A stretch of DNA of 64,000 bases from Aliivibrio fischeri ATCC 7744 = JCM 18803 = DSM 507 (GTDB taxonomy: Bacteria > Pseudomonadota > Gammaproteobacteria > Enterobacterales > Vibrionaceae), in NCBI RefSeq assembly GCF_023983475.1, contig NZ_CP092713.1, positions 310,001 through 374,000 on the forward strand, written 5' to 3'. The notes beneath the pieces are model-generated. The model worked only from the letters and a program-made list of their open reading frames with translations. It was not told where the DNA came from and ran no database searches. How positions within the stretch are numbered: the stretch's first letter is position 1; each line of letters starts with the position of its first letter. Both the position numbers and the translations under genes were made by a program. Positions 1-7,214 of this stretch are shown piece by piece.

Positions 1-478
1 ATTATCAATAAAAGTATAAGGCATAAAAAAACCAATGATTAAAATTTAATATAAAGTTTTACATTAATATTTAATTTTTCATTGTCAAATATGGCTAATA
101 TTTAGTAAGTATTGAGCAAGTGGTATTTTATTTTTTTAATGAAATGCCTATTGATGGAATTAACTGAATGATTACTCTAATATAGTATTTTATTTTCCAT
201 TTAAGTAATGTATGAAAGTTGAGGTATGTATTTGCATTTAAGATGTTTATTTCTTTTGTAATATTTATTGTCAAGAGTTAACTTTGTTTTTTTGTTTATA
301 TTTGCTATAACTTTTGCTTATATTTAAAATAACTAAATAAACATTTGTAAGATTAATAATAGTGGGTTTTATTGAGTTGTAGATTAATTGCTCTATGTTA
401 ACTATCTAAGACGTAGGGAATTATTAATACCAATCCAAATATTCTAATCATTATCTGGATTGGTATATAGTTAATGAA
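1..478. other. AT-rich gene-free stretch downstream of the ectoine operon
   Basis: No convincing ORF with a ribosome binding site is visible in this very AT-rich stretch. Its only clear structure is an 11-bp inverted repeat (427-437 and 456-466) just beyond the aspartokinase stop codon. Promoters or small RNAs cannot be judged by eye here. Confidence 0.5.
427..466 (-). repeat. Hairpin (ATACCAATCCA / TGGATTGGTAT) after ask
   Basis: Perfect 11-bp inverted repeat with an 18-nt loop, 12 bases past the aspartokinase stop. On the minus strand it is not followed by a T run, so it is at best a weak terminator. Its core (CAATCCAAATA ... TTATCTGGATTG) resembles a second hairpin at about 6390-6437, so it may be a dispersed palindromic element. 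Confidence 0.55.
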
Positions 479-1906
479 TTAAGCAACCTGACTCGTTTTT
501 ACTTGTGTGTTGGCTGTATTTTCGCAAAACTCGTGGTGGAGCGCTTTAATTGCATTTTGATAGTCTTTATCGCTGACAACAAACTGTACGTTTACATTGC
601 GCATAGAGGAGTGCAAAGCAACAGGCGTTACGTCACTGTTCATTAATGATAATACCCCTTTTGCGAGTGCTTTATTGGTGTCAATCTGTGAACCAATGAC
701 AGCGATTAATGCCACCATACGACCTTTGATTGAGGCGTTTGGATAACGTTTTTCGGTCTTGTATAACACTTTATTTAAGCTCTCAGTATTGCCACCGAGG
801 TAATAGGTAATCGAGTTGGCGTTCATTTCTTTACCGACTAAGTTAACGTGCGCATCGGAGATGATTTCCATGAGCTCATAACTAACGTTATCAACTTGAC
901 CAACCATGGTTTGATCAAAAAGATGTAAAGCAAATACTTTCTCTTTACCTGCAATGATTTCAACTTTGTCTGTTTCTGGCTGATAATCCGATGAGATCAA
1001 TGTGCCTTTGTGTTCAGGTTCAAAGGTATTTTTAATTTGGATTTCAATGTTACTTTCTCGAAGACCTGCAGCCGCATTAGGGTGGATTGCTTCCATACCT
1101 AAGTTAGCCAGTTGATCGGCCACATCATAATTAGTTCGTCCAATTGGAAATACTTTGTCTGTACCAACAACACGAGGATCAGCTGAGCTTAGGTGATATT
1201 CTTTATGGATAATGGCTAGATCGGCTTGAGTCAGTGAGGCTATACGGCTAAAGGTCATTTCACTGTAACCTCGATCATATGTCCCCATCAATCCTTCTTG
1301 GCAGTAGGCATAACCTGTGACAATGGGCAGTTCTTTGGTTACATCAATATCTTTAAATACGTTGATGATGGTGTCATCTAATGAACGAGGAGGTTGATTA
1401 TCCCAACCGGATAGATCAACAAACTTGGCATTAATTCCCATGGTTTTTAGCTTCAGCGCGGTATTGAAGGCGCTATGTGCCTCACCAATAGATGAGAGAA
1501 ACTCACGAACTTGGGGTAAGTAACGACGTAATGAGAATTGACCATATTGGCAAGTTTCTAAAATATTAGCGATACAGTTTTTTGCTTGCTTGATTCGAGA
1601 GCAAATGAATTTGTCTGCTCTGATGCGGTTCATTGGGTCAATGAAGATATGTTCGTTAGTTAAGAGCATGTGCTTTTCAACGTATTCTAATGCTTCTTCC
1701 CATTTATCATCACGTTTGGCTATAAGTTGGTAAACACCCGGCTTACTGGTTTTTTTACATTCTAAAAGTGAATCGGTAATACCACCATAAGCTGAAACAA
1801 CAAAAACACGATTATATGGGTCTTTAGGGCGAAGAAAGATATTATCTAAAACGGCATCAAATGCTGTCATTGAGGTACCGCCGATTTTTTCTACGGTATA
1901 AGTCAT
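479..1906 (-). CDS. ask: Aspartate kinase of the ectoine operon (Ask_Ect)
   Basis: Phosphorylates L-aspartate, the first step towards aspartate semialdehyde, which EctB uses as substrate. The 475-aa protein opens with the kinase motif KIGGTSM (residues 7-13) and has an amino-acid-kinase domain followed by C-terminal ACT-like sequence (about 310-470), the arrangement of the dedicated Ask_Ect branch. An AAGGAC ribosome binding site lies 6 nt before the ATG. It is the last gene of ectA-ectB-ectC-ask, separated from ectC by 88 nt containing a 12-bp perfect hairpin, so its expression may be tuned separately. A dedicated kinase linked to ectoine genes is usually explained as escape from lysine/threonine feedback; that is family knowledge, not something seen here. 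Confidence 0.93.
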   Translation of the reverse strand: MTYTVEKIGGTSMTAFDAVLDNIFLRPKDPYNRVFVVSAYGGITDSLLECKKTSKPGVYQLIAKRDDKWEEALEYVEKHMLLTNEHIFIDPMNRIRADKFICSRIKQAKNCIANILETCQYGQFSLRRYLPQVREFLSSIGEAHSAFNTALKLKTMGINAKFVDLSGWDNQPPRSLDDTIINVFKDIDVTKELPIVTGYAYCQEGLMGTYDRGYSEMTFSRIASLTQADLAIIHKEYHLSSADPRVVGTDKVFPIGRTNYDVADQLANLGMEAIHPNAAAGLRESNIEIQIKNTFEPEHKGTLISSDYQPETDKVEIIAGKEKVFALHLFDQTMVGQVDNVSYELMEIISDAHVNLVGKEMNANSITYYLGGNTESLNKVLYKTEKRYPNASIKGRMVALIAVIGSQIDTNKALAKGVLSLMNSDVTPVALHSSMRNVNVQFVVSDKDYQNAIKALHHEFCENTANTQVKTSQVA

Positions 1907-1929
1907 GAGTAAGTCCTTTTTGACTTTTG

Positions 1930-1963
1930 TATCAACCTGAACGATGGATTATTCAGGTTGATA
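1930..1963 (-). promoter_or_regulatory. Intercistronic hairpin between ectC and ask
   Basis: Perfect 12-bp stem (TATCAACCTGAA with TTCAGGTTGATA) and a 10-nt loop in the ectC-ask gap. No T run follows on the minus strand, so it looks like an mRNA processing or stability element rather than an intrinsic terminator. Function is inferred. Confidence 0.55.
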
Positions 1964-1994
1964 GGGGAAGGTTGTGGTTAACTAATAGTGTGAG

Positions 1995-2381
1995 TTAATC
2001 GAGAACAGGATAAACACCGTTTTCATCATGAACTTCGGCACCCGTAATTGGCGGGTTGAAAACGCACGCCATCACCATTTCTTTATCTTTATACGCTCGT
2101 AAATAATGCTCGTCGTGTTTATCAAGAATGTATAATGTTCCTGATTTTATGGGGTAAGTCTCCCCTCCAACCACTTCAATCTCCCCCTCACCACTCATGC
2201 AATAGACGGACTCTAAATGGTTTTTGTAATGGATGTGTGTTTCAGTATCTTGATAGATTGTCGTGATATGAAAAGAGAAGCCCATGTTGTCATTTTTCAA
2301 TAACATTCTTACGCTTTCCCATGTTTCAGATGCTACACGTCGTTCGCTGTCGCGACATTCATCTAATGTTCTTACTATCAT
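1995..2381 (-). CDS. ectC: L-ectoine synthase
   Basis: Cyclises N-gamma-acetyl-L-2,4-diaminobutyrate to the compatible solute ectoine in the cytoplasm. The 128-aa single-domain cupin has the normal family length and starts MIVRTLDEC, as EctC proteins do. The cupin metal-binding region ([20 protein letters not shown], about residues 47-66) and the conserved HDEHYLRA stretch are present. It lies 14 nt after ectB with AAGGAAGATACG before its ATG, so it is clearly in the same operon. No anomaly seen. Confidence 0.96.
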   Translation of the reverse strand: MIVRTLDECRDSERRVASETWESVRMLLKNDNMGFSFHITTIYQDTETHIHYKNHLESVYCMSGEGEIEVVGGETYPIKSGTLYILDKHDEHYLRAYKDKEMVMACVFNPPITGAEVHDENGVYPVLD

Positions 2382-2395
2382 CGTATCTTCCTTGA

Positions 2396-3661
2396 TTAAG
2401 ATGCTTTTTTAAAATGTTTTGCTGCAATACTATCAACTGCGTCTTCAAAGATAGCCAATCCTTGGTCTAACTCTGATTCAGTAATGGTTAATGGACAGAA
2501 GAATTTAACCACTTCGTCATCAGGACCTGCGGTTTCAATTACCATACCGTTTTCAAAGCAGGTTTTTGCGATATCACTTGAGATGATACCGTCTTTACAT
2601 TCAATGCCAATCATCATGCCACGGCCTTTCTGTTGAACAAATAACTTAGGGTGACGTTTAATGGTGCGAAGGATTACGTCGCTGACTTTGTTAGACGATT
2701 GTTTGATGTGGTTTTCAAAGTTATCGTTCGCCCAATAAATTTCAAGTGCTTTTGCTGCAGTAATAAAGGCATGGTTGTTACCACGGAAAGTACCGTTATG
2801 CTCACCGGGTTTCCACTCATCTAATTCAGGTTTAAGTAAAACAACTGCCATTGGTAAGCCGTAGCCACCAATTGATTTTGATAGAGTTACCATATCTGGT
2901 CTAATACCTGATGACTCAAAACTAAAGAAAGTACCAGTACGCCCACAACCTGCTTGAATATCATCAACAATCATTAGAATGTCGTTGGCTTTACAGATCT
3001 TACTTAGACGTTGTAGCCATTCGTTTGAAGCGACGTTTAAACCGCCTTCACCTTGTACGGTTTCTAAAAGTACCGCAGCTGGTTTATCTAAACCGCTTGA
3101 ATTGTCAGATAGCATGGTCTCAAACAGGTTAAGTCCATCGATATCAGCATAACCTTCAAAAGGAATGCGTGTAATATTGTTTAAGCTAAAACCGGCACCT
3201 TGGCGATGGTGTTGATTCCCCGTTGCCGCCAGTGCTCCGGCTGTACAACCATGAAAGCCATTAGTGAACGCGACAATATTGGTTCGGTTAGTGACTTTTC
3301 GTGCCAGTTTTAAAGCGGCCTCAACAGCATTGGTGCCCGTAGGTCCCGTGAACTGTACCTTGTACTCTAGGTTTCTTGGTTCGAGAATATAACGATTTAG
3401 GGCATTTAAAAATGTGGCTTTTGCACTAGAGTGCATGTCTAAGCCATGAGTGATACCGTCGTTTTCGATGTATTCAAGTAAAGCTTGCTTTAAGACTGGG
3501 TTGTTGTGACCGTAGTTAAGTGATCCGGCTCCGGCAAGGAAGTCTAGGTAACGCTCTCCATTTTCAGTTTCTAGCCAGCTGCCTTTTGCTTTTTGAAAAA
3601 CAACTGGGAAATTGTTTGAGTATGAGCGTACTTGTGATTCTTGCTTCTTGAAAATATTCAT
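2396..3661 (-). CDS. ectB: L-2,4-diaminobutyrate transaminase
   Basis: PLP-dependent class-III aminotransferase that converts aspartate semialdehyde plus glutamate to 2,4-diaminobutyrate. The 421-aa protein shows [17 protein letters not shown] (PLP phosphate region, about 105-121), the PLP aspartate in [13 protein letters not shown] and the Schiff-base lysine in [10 protein letters not shown] near residue 265. Length matches EctB. It follows ectA by 20 nt and precedes ectC by 14 nt. No damage or unusual feature seen. Confidence 0.96.
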   Translation of the reverse strand: MNIFKKQESQVRSYSNNFPVVFQKAKGSWLETENGERYLDFLAGAGSLNYGHNNPVLKQALLEYIENDGITHGLDMHSSAKATFLNALNRYILEPRNLEYKVQFTGPTGTNAVEAALKLARKVTNRTNIVAFTNGFHGCTAGALAATGNQHHRQGAGFSLNNITRIPFEGYADIDGLNLFETMLSDNSSGLDKPAAVLLETVQGEGGLNVASNEWLQRLSKICKANDILMIVDDIQAGCGRTGTFFSFESSGIRPDMVTLSKSIGGYGLPMAVVLLKPELDEWKPGEHNGTFRGNNHAFITAAKALEIYWANDNFENHIKQSSNKVSDVILRTIKRHPKLFVQQKGRGMMIGIECKDGIISSDIAKTCFENGMVIETAGPDDEVVKFFCPLTITESELDQGLAIFEDAVDSIAAKHFKKAS

Positions 3662-3681
3662 GATGAGTCCGTTTATGATTC

Positions 3682-4239
3682 CTATTTTTGTGAAGATTTT
3701 AGAGGGATACGATACAAATACTCTGTATCGTGCTTTCCTTTAAAGTGTGATTCTTTATCTAGAAACGTAGTAACTTGCCCTTGATTTCCATATTGGGCAT
3801 CAATTTTTTTAAATAGTGACCAAGAGGCGTTATTTGCCTTGGTTATTGTGGTTTCTATAAATTCGATATGCAGAAGTTTTTTTCGCTCTAAAAGTGTGGT
3901 TAGCATTGAAAACGCTAACCCTTTACCTCGGTAACGTGGGGAGACGGCGACTTGCCATATGAACAGCGTATTCGGTTCATCAGGTTTTTGGTACCCAGAG
4001 ATAAAGCCAGCGAGATCGCCATCTTTCTCTGCCAAAACGCAGGTTTTACTGAAATGAGTAGCTTGAAGAAAGTTGCAGTATGAAGAGTTTATATCAAGAG
4101 GAGGACACTCGGTGATCAATGCGTAAACATCGTCACCGTCTGTCCTCGAAGGTTCTCGAAAAATCCATTTTTTTGTTGTGTCAGAATCCATATCTGGACA
4201 CAAGATTCTGGGCGCTGCGATAGCCATATGTAAATACAT
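3682..4239 (-). CDS. ectA: L-2,4-diaminobutyrate acetyltransferase
   Basis: GNAT-fold enzyme that acetylates diaminobutyrate with acetyl-CoA; first gene of the ectoine operon. The typical EctA opening WIFREPSRTDGDDVYALI is at about residues 26-43, and the acetyl-CoA motif VSPRYRGKGLAFSMLT at about 98-113. The start is uncertain. AAAGGA ends one base before the first ATG (4239), which is too close; the in-frame ATG at 4227 has a 13-nt spacing, and another lies at 4191, nearer the usual family start. Upstream there is a near-consensus CRP site at 4335-4356 and a possible -10 (CATAAT, minus strand) at 4270-4275. Confidence 0.94.
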   Translation of the reverse strand: MYLHMAIAAPRILCPDMDSDTTKKWIFREPSRTDGDDVYALITECPPLDINSSYCNFLQATHFSKTCVLAEKDGDLAGFISGYQKPDEPNTLFIWQVAVSPRYRGKGLAFSMLTTLLERKKLLHIEFIETTITKANNASWSLFKKIDAQYGNQGQVTTFLDKESHFKGKHDTEYLYRIPLKSSQK

Positions 4240-4334
4240 ATCCTTTGTACTCTAATTAAATTCCTTTTTATTATGGGCATTTTTAGCAGTTGAAAAGCAA
4301 ATTAATGGCACAAAAAAGACGATTAAGTCCAATT

Positions 4335-4356
4335 AAATGCGATCTAAATCACATTT
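4335..4356 (-). promoter_or_regulatory. CRP-cAMP binding site upstream of ectA
   Basis: The plus-strand 22-mer AAATGCGATCTAAATCACAT plus TT differs at only two positions from the symmetrical E. coli CRP consensus. On the minus strand it reads TGTGA-N6-TCGCA. Its centre is about 106 nt upstream of the first ectA ATG and about 70-75 bp upstream of a candidate -10 (4270-4275), compatible with class I activation; activation itself is inferred. Confidence 0.72.
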
Positions 4357-4451
4357 AAGTTCGATTGCTAAAATAATAAATAGAGAAAAATAGATTAGTT
4401 CTCTTAGTATCTGTGAGGGCTTTGATTTGGATATGAAGGTGGCGTAGATAC

Positions 4452-4480
4452 AAAAATAGCCCATGATGATTTGGGCTATT
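4452..4480 (-). terminator. Rho-independent terminator of the MarR/cytochrome b561 operon
   Basis: 9-bp stem AATAGCCCA (4455-4463) with TGGGCTATT (4472-4480). On the minus strand the hairpin is followed by TTTTT, 20 nt past the MarR stop codon. Confidence 0.75.
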
Positions 4481-4502
4481 TATTAGTTTAAAAGAGTAAT
4501 AT

Positions 4503-4928
4503 TTATACGGCAGCGACCATTTTTTGCAGTAGCCGAATCATCTCTTTTTGCTCATTTAACTCAAGAGAGCTAAGTATTTCTTTATTTACTTTAATAGGGA
4601 TCGGCAAAAGGGTTTCTTTTAATGCTCGACCCTCATCAGTTAAGTAAATTCGAAAGGAACGACGGCTATTGGGATCAGCTTGTCGTTCAACAAGACCAAG
4701 TTTTTCTAACTTATCTAATGTTCGAGTGGTTGTGGAGTTTTCCACTTTTGACTTTTCGGCAATATCACGCTGAGTCACACCTTCTTCTTCCCATAGACAC
4801 ATCATGGTTGGCCACAGTGCAACAGTTAAACCGTGCTGTTTTAATTCCGTTTCGAAATGTTTTGATGCTTGATTAGCAACAACATTTATCATCCAACCAA
4901 AGCTACTTTGACGATCAAATTCTTCCAT
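4503..4928 (-). CDS. MarR-family transcriptional regulator
   Basis: Winged-helix dimeric regulator of about 141 aa. The central HTH/wing segment (VTQRDIAEKSKVENSTTTRT, then LDKLEKLGLVERQADPNSRR) is typical MarR. The preferred start is the ATG at 4928, with AGGGG 10 nt upstream; a TTG at 4937 overlapping the cytochrome b561 TGA stop would add three residues. It is co-transcribed behind the cytochrome b561 gene. The long palindrome in front of that gene (5614-5661) is a natural operator candidate, so autoregulation and control of the divergent cytochrome c' gene are likely. Ligand unknown. Confidence 0.88.
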   Translation of the reverse strand: MEEFDRQSSFGWMINVVANQASKHFETELKQHGLTVALWPTMMCLWEEEGVTQRDIAEKSKVENSTTTRTLDKLEKLGLVERQADPNSRRSFRIYLTDEGRALKETLLPIPIKVNKEILSSLELNEQKEMIRLLQKMVAAV

Positions 4929-4933
4929 TGTGT

Positions 4934-5572
4934 TCAAACCCCTGCGCTTACAACTATTGCAATGGTAACTAATCCTGTTGCAATTAGCACTAATAATGCA
5001 CGCTTATTTGATACAAATACTAGATTTGATGGCATTTGATGTTCTGTAAGTTTCTTTTGCACGCCAGTGATCATTGCCCAAACAAGTGGCTTTGAGCGTA
5101 ATTTATAAAAGAGAATGGTGACTAAATGCAATACGACTAATACAGGTAATAAGCGTGCACATATTCCATGCAGAGTAACAAAAACATCAAAGACATTGTC
5201 ATTTAAAACAATATCGGCATAAGGGATGTGATCGAATAATCCTGCTAATGCAATTCCAGTAATGCATTGAATAAATAAGGTGGAAATTAACCCAATAACC
5301 ATCCAAGATCCCGCTGGATTATGACCTGCTTTTGATGGTTCTTTTCCTAATAAGTAAGAAATTGTACGTTTTGGAGAAGAAATAAATTGCTTAAAACGGC
5401 TCGTGTCACTTCCGATAAAGCCCCAAACAATACGCCATAAAATAAGAGTAAAAAGCGCCAAACCTAAATAGATATGTGGCCCTTCTCCATTAAAACCACT
5501 TGCGGCTAATCCGATAAAAAGCAGTGCTTGAAGCCAATGATATATGCGTGTTGGTAAATCCCAAATTTTCAT
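4934..5572 (-). CDS. Cytochrome b561-type di-haem membrane protein
   Basis: Integral membrane electron carrier of about 212 aa with at least four hydrophobic helices. Haem-ligand histidines are suggested by RIYHWLQALLF (H12), TLHGICARLLPVLVVLHLV and neighbouring helices. The family passes electrons from the quinol pool to periplasmic haem proteins. The divergent neighbour is a cytochrome c', a pairing often seen. The stop codon overlaps the alternative TTG start of the MarR gene, so the two genes form one unit. C-terminal helix VLIATGLVTIAIVVSAGV. Direct reduction of cytochrome c' is an inference from proximity. Confidence 0.86.
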   Translation of the reverse strand: MKIWDLPTRIYHWLQALLFIGLAASGFNGEGPHIYLGLALFTLILWRIVWGFIGSDTSRFKQFISSPKRTISYLLGKEPSKAGHNPAGSWMVIGLISTLFIQCITGIALAGLFDHIPYADIVLNDNVFDVFVTLHGICARLLPVLVVLHLVTILFYKLRSKPLVWAMITGVQKKLTEHQMPSNLVFVSNKRALLVLIATGLVTIAIVVSAGV

Positions 5573-5613
5573 TTCTTGTTCCTAATTAATGGATGTTTTA
5601 ACTAACTGAAAGA

Positions 5614-5661
5614 TAATTTACACCACAACAGTTGCATGTGCAACTGTTGTGGTGTAAATTA
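5614..5661. promoter_or_regulatory. 48-bp near-perfect palindrome between divergent cytochrome genes (putative MarR operator)
   Basis: Two 23-nt arms (5614-5636 and 5639-5661) are perfect inverted copies separated by TG. The core AGTTGCA-TG-TGCAACT has the size and symmetry of MarR-family operators. It is 42 nt from the cytochrome b561 start and 45 nt from the cytochrome c' start, so one site could control both directions. The repeat is directly visible; its role is inferred. Confidence 0.7.
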
Positions 5662-5705
5662 AATGCAACTCGAAGCGAGACAGACATCTATTAAGAGAGA
5701 ACGTA

Positions 5706-6137
5706 ATGAAAAAATTAGTAATTAGTTTATGTGTTTTATTACCAAATATTGCATTTGCTCAAGCGAGTGTTGACCTAATTAACGCAAGACAACAGGCTTT
5801 TGTACATATAGAAAATCAATCAGAGCAAGTAGAAGAGATGATGGATGAAAATGTACTAAATTGGAGCGAAATTGAATCGATCAGTCAGCAATTGGTTCAA
5901 CATAGTCAATTATTAAATACGGCTTTTACTGAAGGGAGCCAAGAAGGCAGTAAAGCAAAAAAAGCGGTGTGGGATAAACCGGAAAAGTTTAATCAACTGA
6001 TGAAAGAGATGGATAGTGGTTTTGCTTTGCTATATCAAGCAAGCCAACAACAAGATAAAGAGGCGGCAGAAGCTGGTTTAGAGCAGGCGCAGGATACCTG
6101 TAATGGATGCCATCGTAGTTATCGTTCACGATTTTAA
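5706..6137 (+). CDS. Cytochrome c' (periplasmic)
   Basis: Signal peptide MKKLVISLCVLLPNIAFA, then an alpha-helical mature protein of about 125 aa ending in the c-type haem site CNGCHRSYRSRF. A CxxCH close to the C terminus and a four-helix-bundle length identify cytochrome c', a five-coordinate haem protein known to bind NO and linked to nitrosative-stress protection. AGAGAG lies upstream of the ATG. It is divergent from cytochrome b561 and the MarR regulator, with the 48-bp palindrome between them. Confidence 0.9.
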   Translation: MKKLVISLCVLLPNIAFAQASVDLINARQQAFVHIENQSEQVEEMMDENVLNWSEIESISQQLVQHSQLLNTAFTEGSQEGSKAKKAVWDKPEKFNQLMKEMDSGFALLYQASQQQDKEAAEAGLEQAQDTCNGCHRSYRSRF

Positions 6138-6143
6138 GTTTTA

Positions 6144-6170
6144 AGTAATATTACATTACGTTGTATTACT
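6144..6170 (+). terminator. Possible weak terminator after cytochrome c'
   Basis: Short inverted repeat AGTAATA / TATTACT with a 13-nt loop, 6 nt after the stop codon. It is AT-only with no clear T run, so termination is tentative. Confidence 0.3.
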
Positions 6171-6298
6171 CAGATTAAATAGTGATAAATACTCAATCTT
6201 TATGGTTTATCTAATATAAAAGTTGGATTTAATATATAAAATAAGTCTAATAACCCTGTTGCGACTGCGTGTTCTTTGGAGCTAATATTGAATACGTA

Positions 6299-6353
6299 AA
6301 GGTGATGGGGTTCCACCTACTTAACCGCCAATGTTGGCTGATGACTCCTACAG
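6299..6353 (+). ncRNA. Fluoride riboswitch aptamer (crcB motif)
   Basis: The sequence matches the fluoride aptamer pattern closely. P1 is GGTG/CACC (6301-6304 with 6314-6317) closing ATGGGGTTC. AACCGCC (6323-6329) starts the second stem, GCC/GGC around a 6-nt loop. It is followed by the invariant GCTGATGACTCCTAC (6337-6351). The pseudoknot GGGGT (6307-6311) with ACTCC (6344-6348) forms with one G-U pair. This corresponds element by element to the known Bacillus crcB aptamer (GGCGATGGAGTTCGCC ... GCTAATGACTCCTAC, from memory). The gene controlled here is not crcB or a fluoride exporter but a NifU-like/GGGtGRT pair. Confidence 0.85.
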
Positions 6354-6500
6354 AATAGAGAACAGGTGTATCTGTTGAACGAACGTTTTGTATCAATCCA
6401 AATAAGTATCTTTATAGTTACTTATCTAGATTGAGATTGTTGTTCGCTCTTGGTCTGTAGGTCATATACCCTCCTACACCTGTTTTCCTTACCAACGGGA
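6354..6500 (+). promoter_or_regulatory. Structured expression platform of the fluoride riboswitch
   Basis: A perfect 10-bp helix, AACAGGTGTA (6361-6370) with TACACCTGTT (6475-6484), closes a long imperfect hairpin of about 120 nt. Inside it GAACGAAC pairs near TTGTTCGC, and CAATCCAAATAAGTA pairs with the TACTTATCTAGATTG side. TCTGTAGG (6454-6461) is the exact complement of CCTACAGA (6347-6354), which includes the 3' pseudoknot strand of the aptamer, so ligand-free and ligand-bound folds can compete. No T-rich terminator is seen; the ribosome binding region (6485-6507) is close to the closing helix, suggesting translational control. Mechanism is inferred. Confidence 0.6.
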
Positions 6501-6507
6501 AAACATT

Positions 6508-7200
6508 ATGCAATATGCATCTGAAATTCAAACCATGTGCCCTATTCAAAGAGGCGACCTTCACCCATCAGCACCAATTCCTGTTGAAGGACGAATGATT
6601 AACCCAAAAGAAGTGATAGCGATTTCTGGATTAAGTCATGGCGTAGGTGCTTGTGCTCCTCAGCAAGGAGCGGCCAAATTAACTTTAAATGTGAAAGAAG
6701 GCATTATTGAAGAAGCACTGATCGAAACGATTGGCTGCTCTGGAATGACGCACTCTGCGGCAATGGCAGCAGAGATCCTTACAGGAAAAACCATTTTAGA
6801 AGCAATGAATACGGATTTGGTATGCGATGCAATTAATGTTGCGATGCGTGAAATATTTCTTCAATTTGCTTATGGTCGAACTCAATCTGCTTTCTCTGAA
6901 GGTGGTTTAGAGGTTGGAGCTGCATTAGAAGATTTAGGTAAAACCAAACGAAGCCAAGTTGGTACGAGTTATTCAACTAATGCAAAAGGTGTGCGTTATA
7001 TGGAATTAGCCGAAGGATACGTAACTCGTTTAGGTCTTGATGAAGATAGTGAAGTGATTGGTTATGAGTATTTGAATCTTGGAAAAATGATGGCAGATAT
7101 TGGAAAAGGTATTTCTGCTGATGAAGCGTTAAAAGGTGCTAAGGGGACTTATGGACGCTTTTCTGAAGCAGTAAAAACTGTCGATCCACGTCAAGAATAA
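6508..7200 (+). CDS. IscU/NifU-like iron-sulfur scaffold family protein (GGGtGRT partner)
   Basis: A 230-aa protein with an IscU/NifU N-terminal-like fold: VGACAPQQGAAKLTLNV (about 46-62) and TIGCSGMTHSAAMAAEILTG (about 74-93) match the regions carrying the first two Fe-S ligand cysteines of IscU (here C49 and C77). The third IscU cysteine is not evident: the corresponding region is FLQFAYGRTQSAFSEGG, although C106 (DLVCDA) is nearby. It is longer than IscU (about 128 aa) by an N-terminal leader and a C-terminal extension. It lies 14 nt before the GGGtGRT gene, so the two form an operon under the fluoride-riboswitch-like leader. A role in cluster assembly is suggested by the family but unproven. 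Confidence 0.82.
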   Translation: MQYASEIQTMCPIQRGDLHPSAPIPVEGRMINPKEVIAISGLSHGVGACAPQQGAAKLTLNVKEGIIEEALIETIGCSGMTHSAAMAAEILTGKTILEAMNTDLVCDAINVAMREIFLQFAYGRTQSAFSEGGLEVGAALEDLGKTKRSQVGTSYSTNAKGVRYMELAEGYVTRLGLDEDSEVIGYEYLNLGKMMADIGKGISADEALKGAKGTYGRFSEAVKTVDPRQE

Positions 7201-7214
7201 TTGAGGTCATCATT

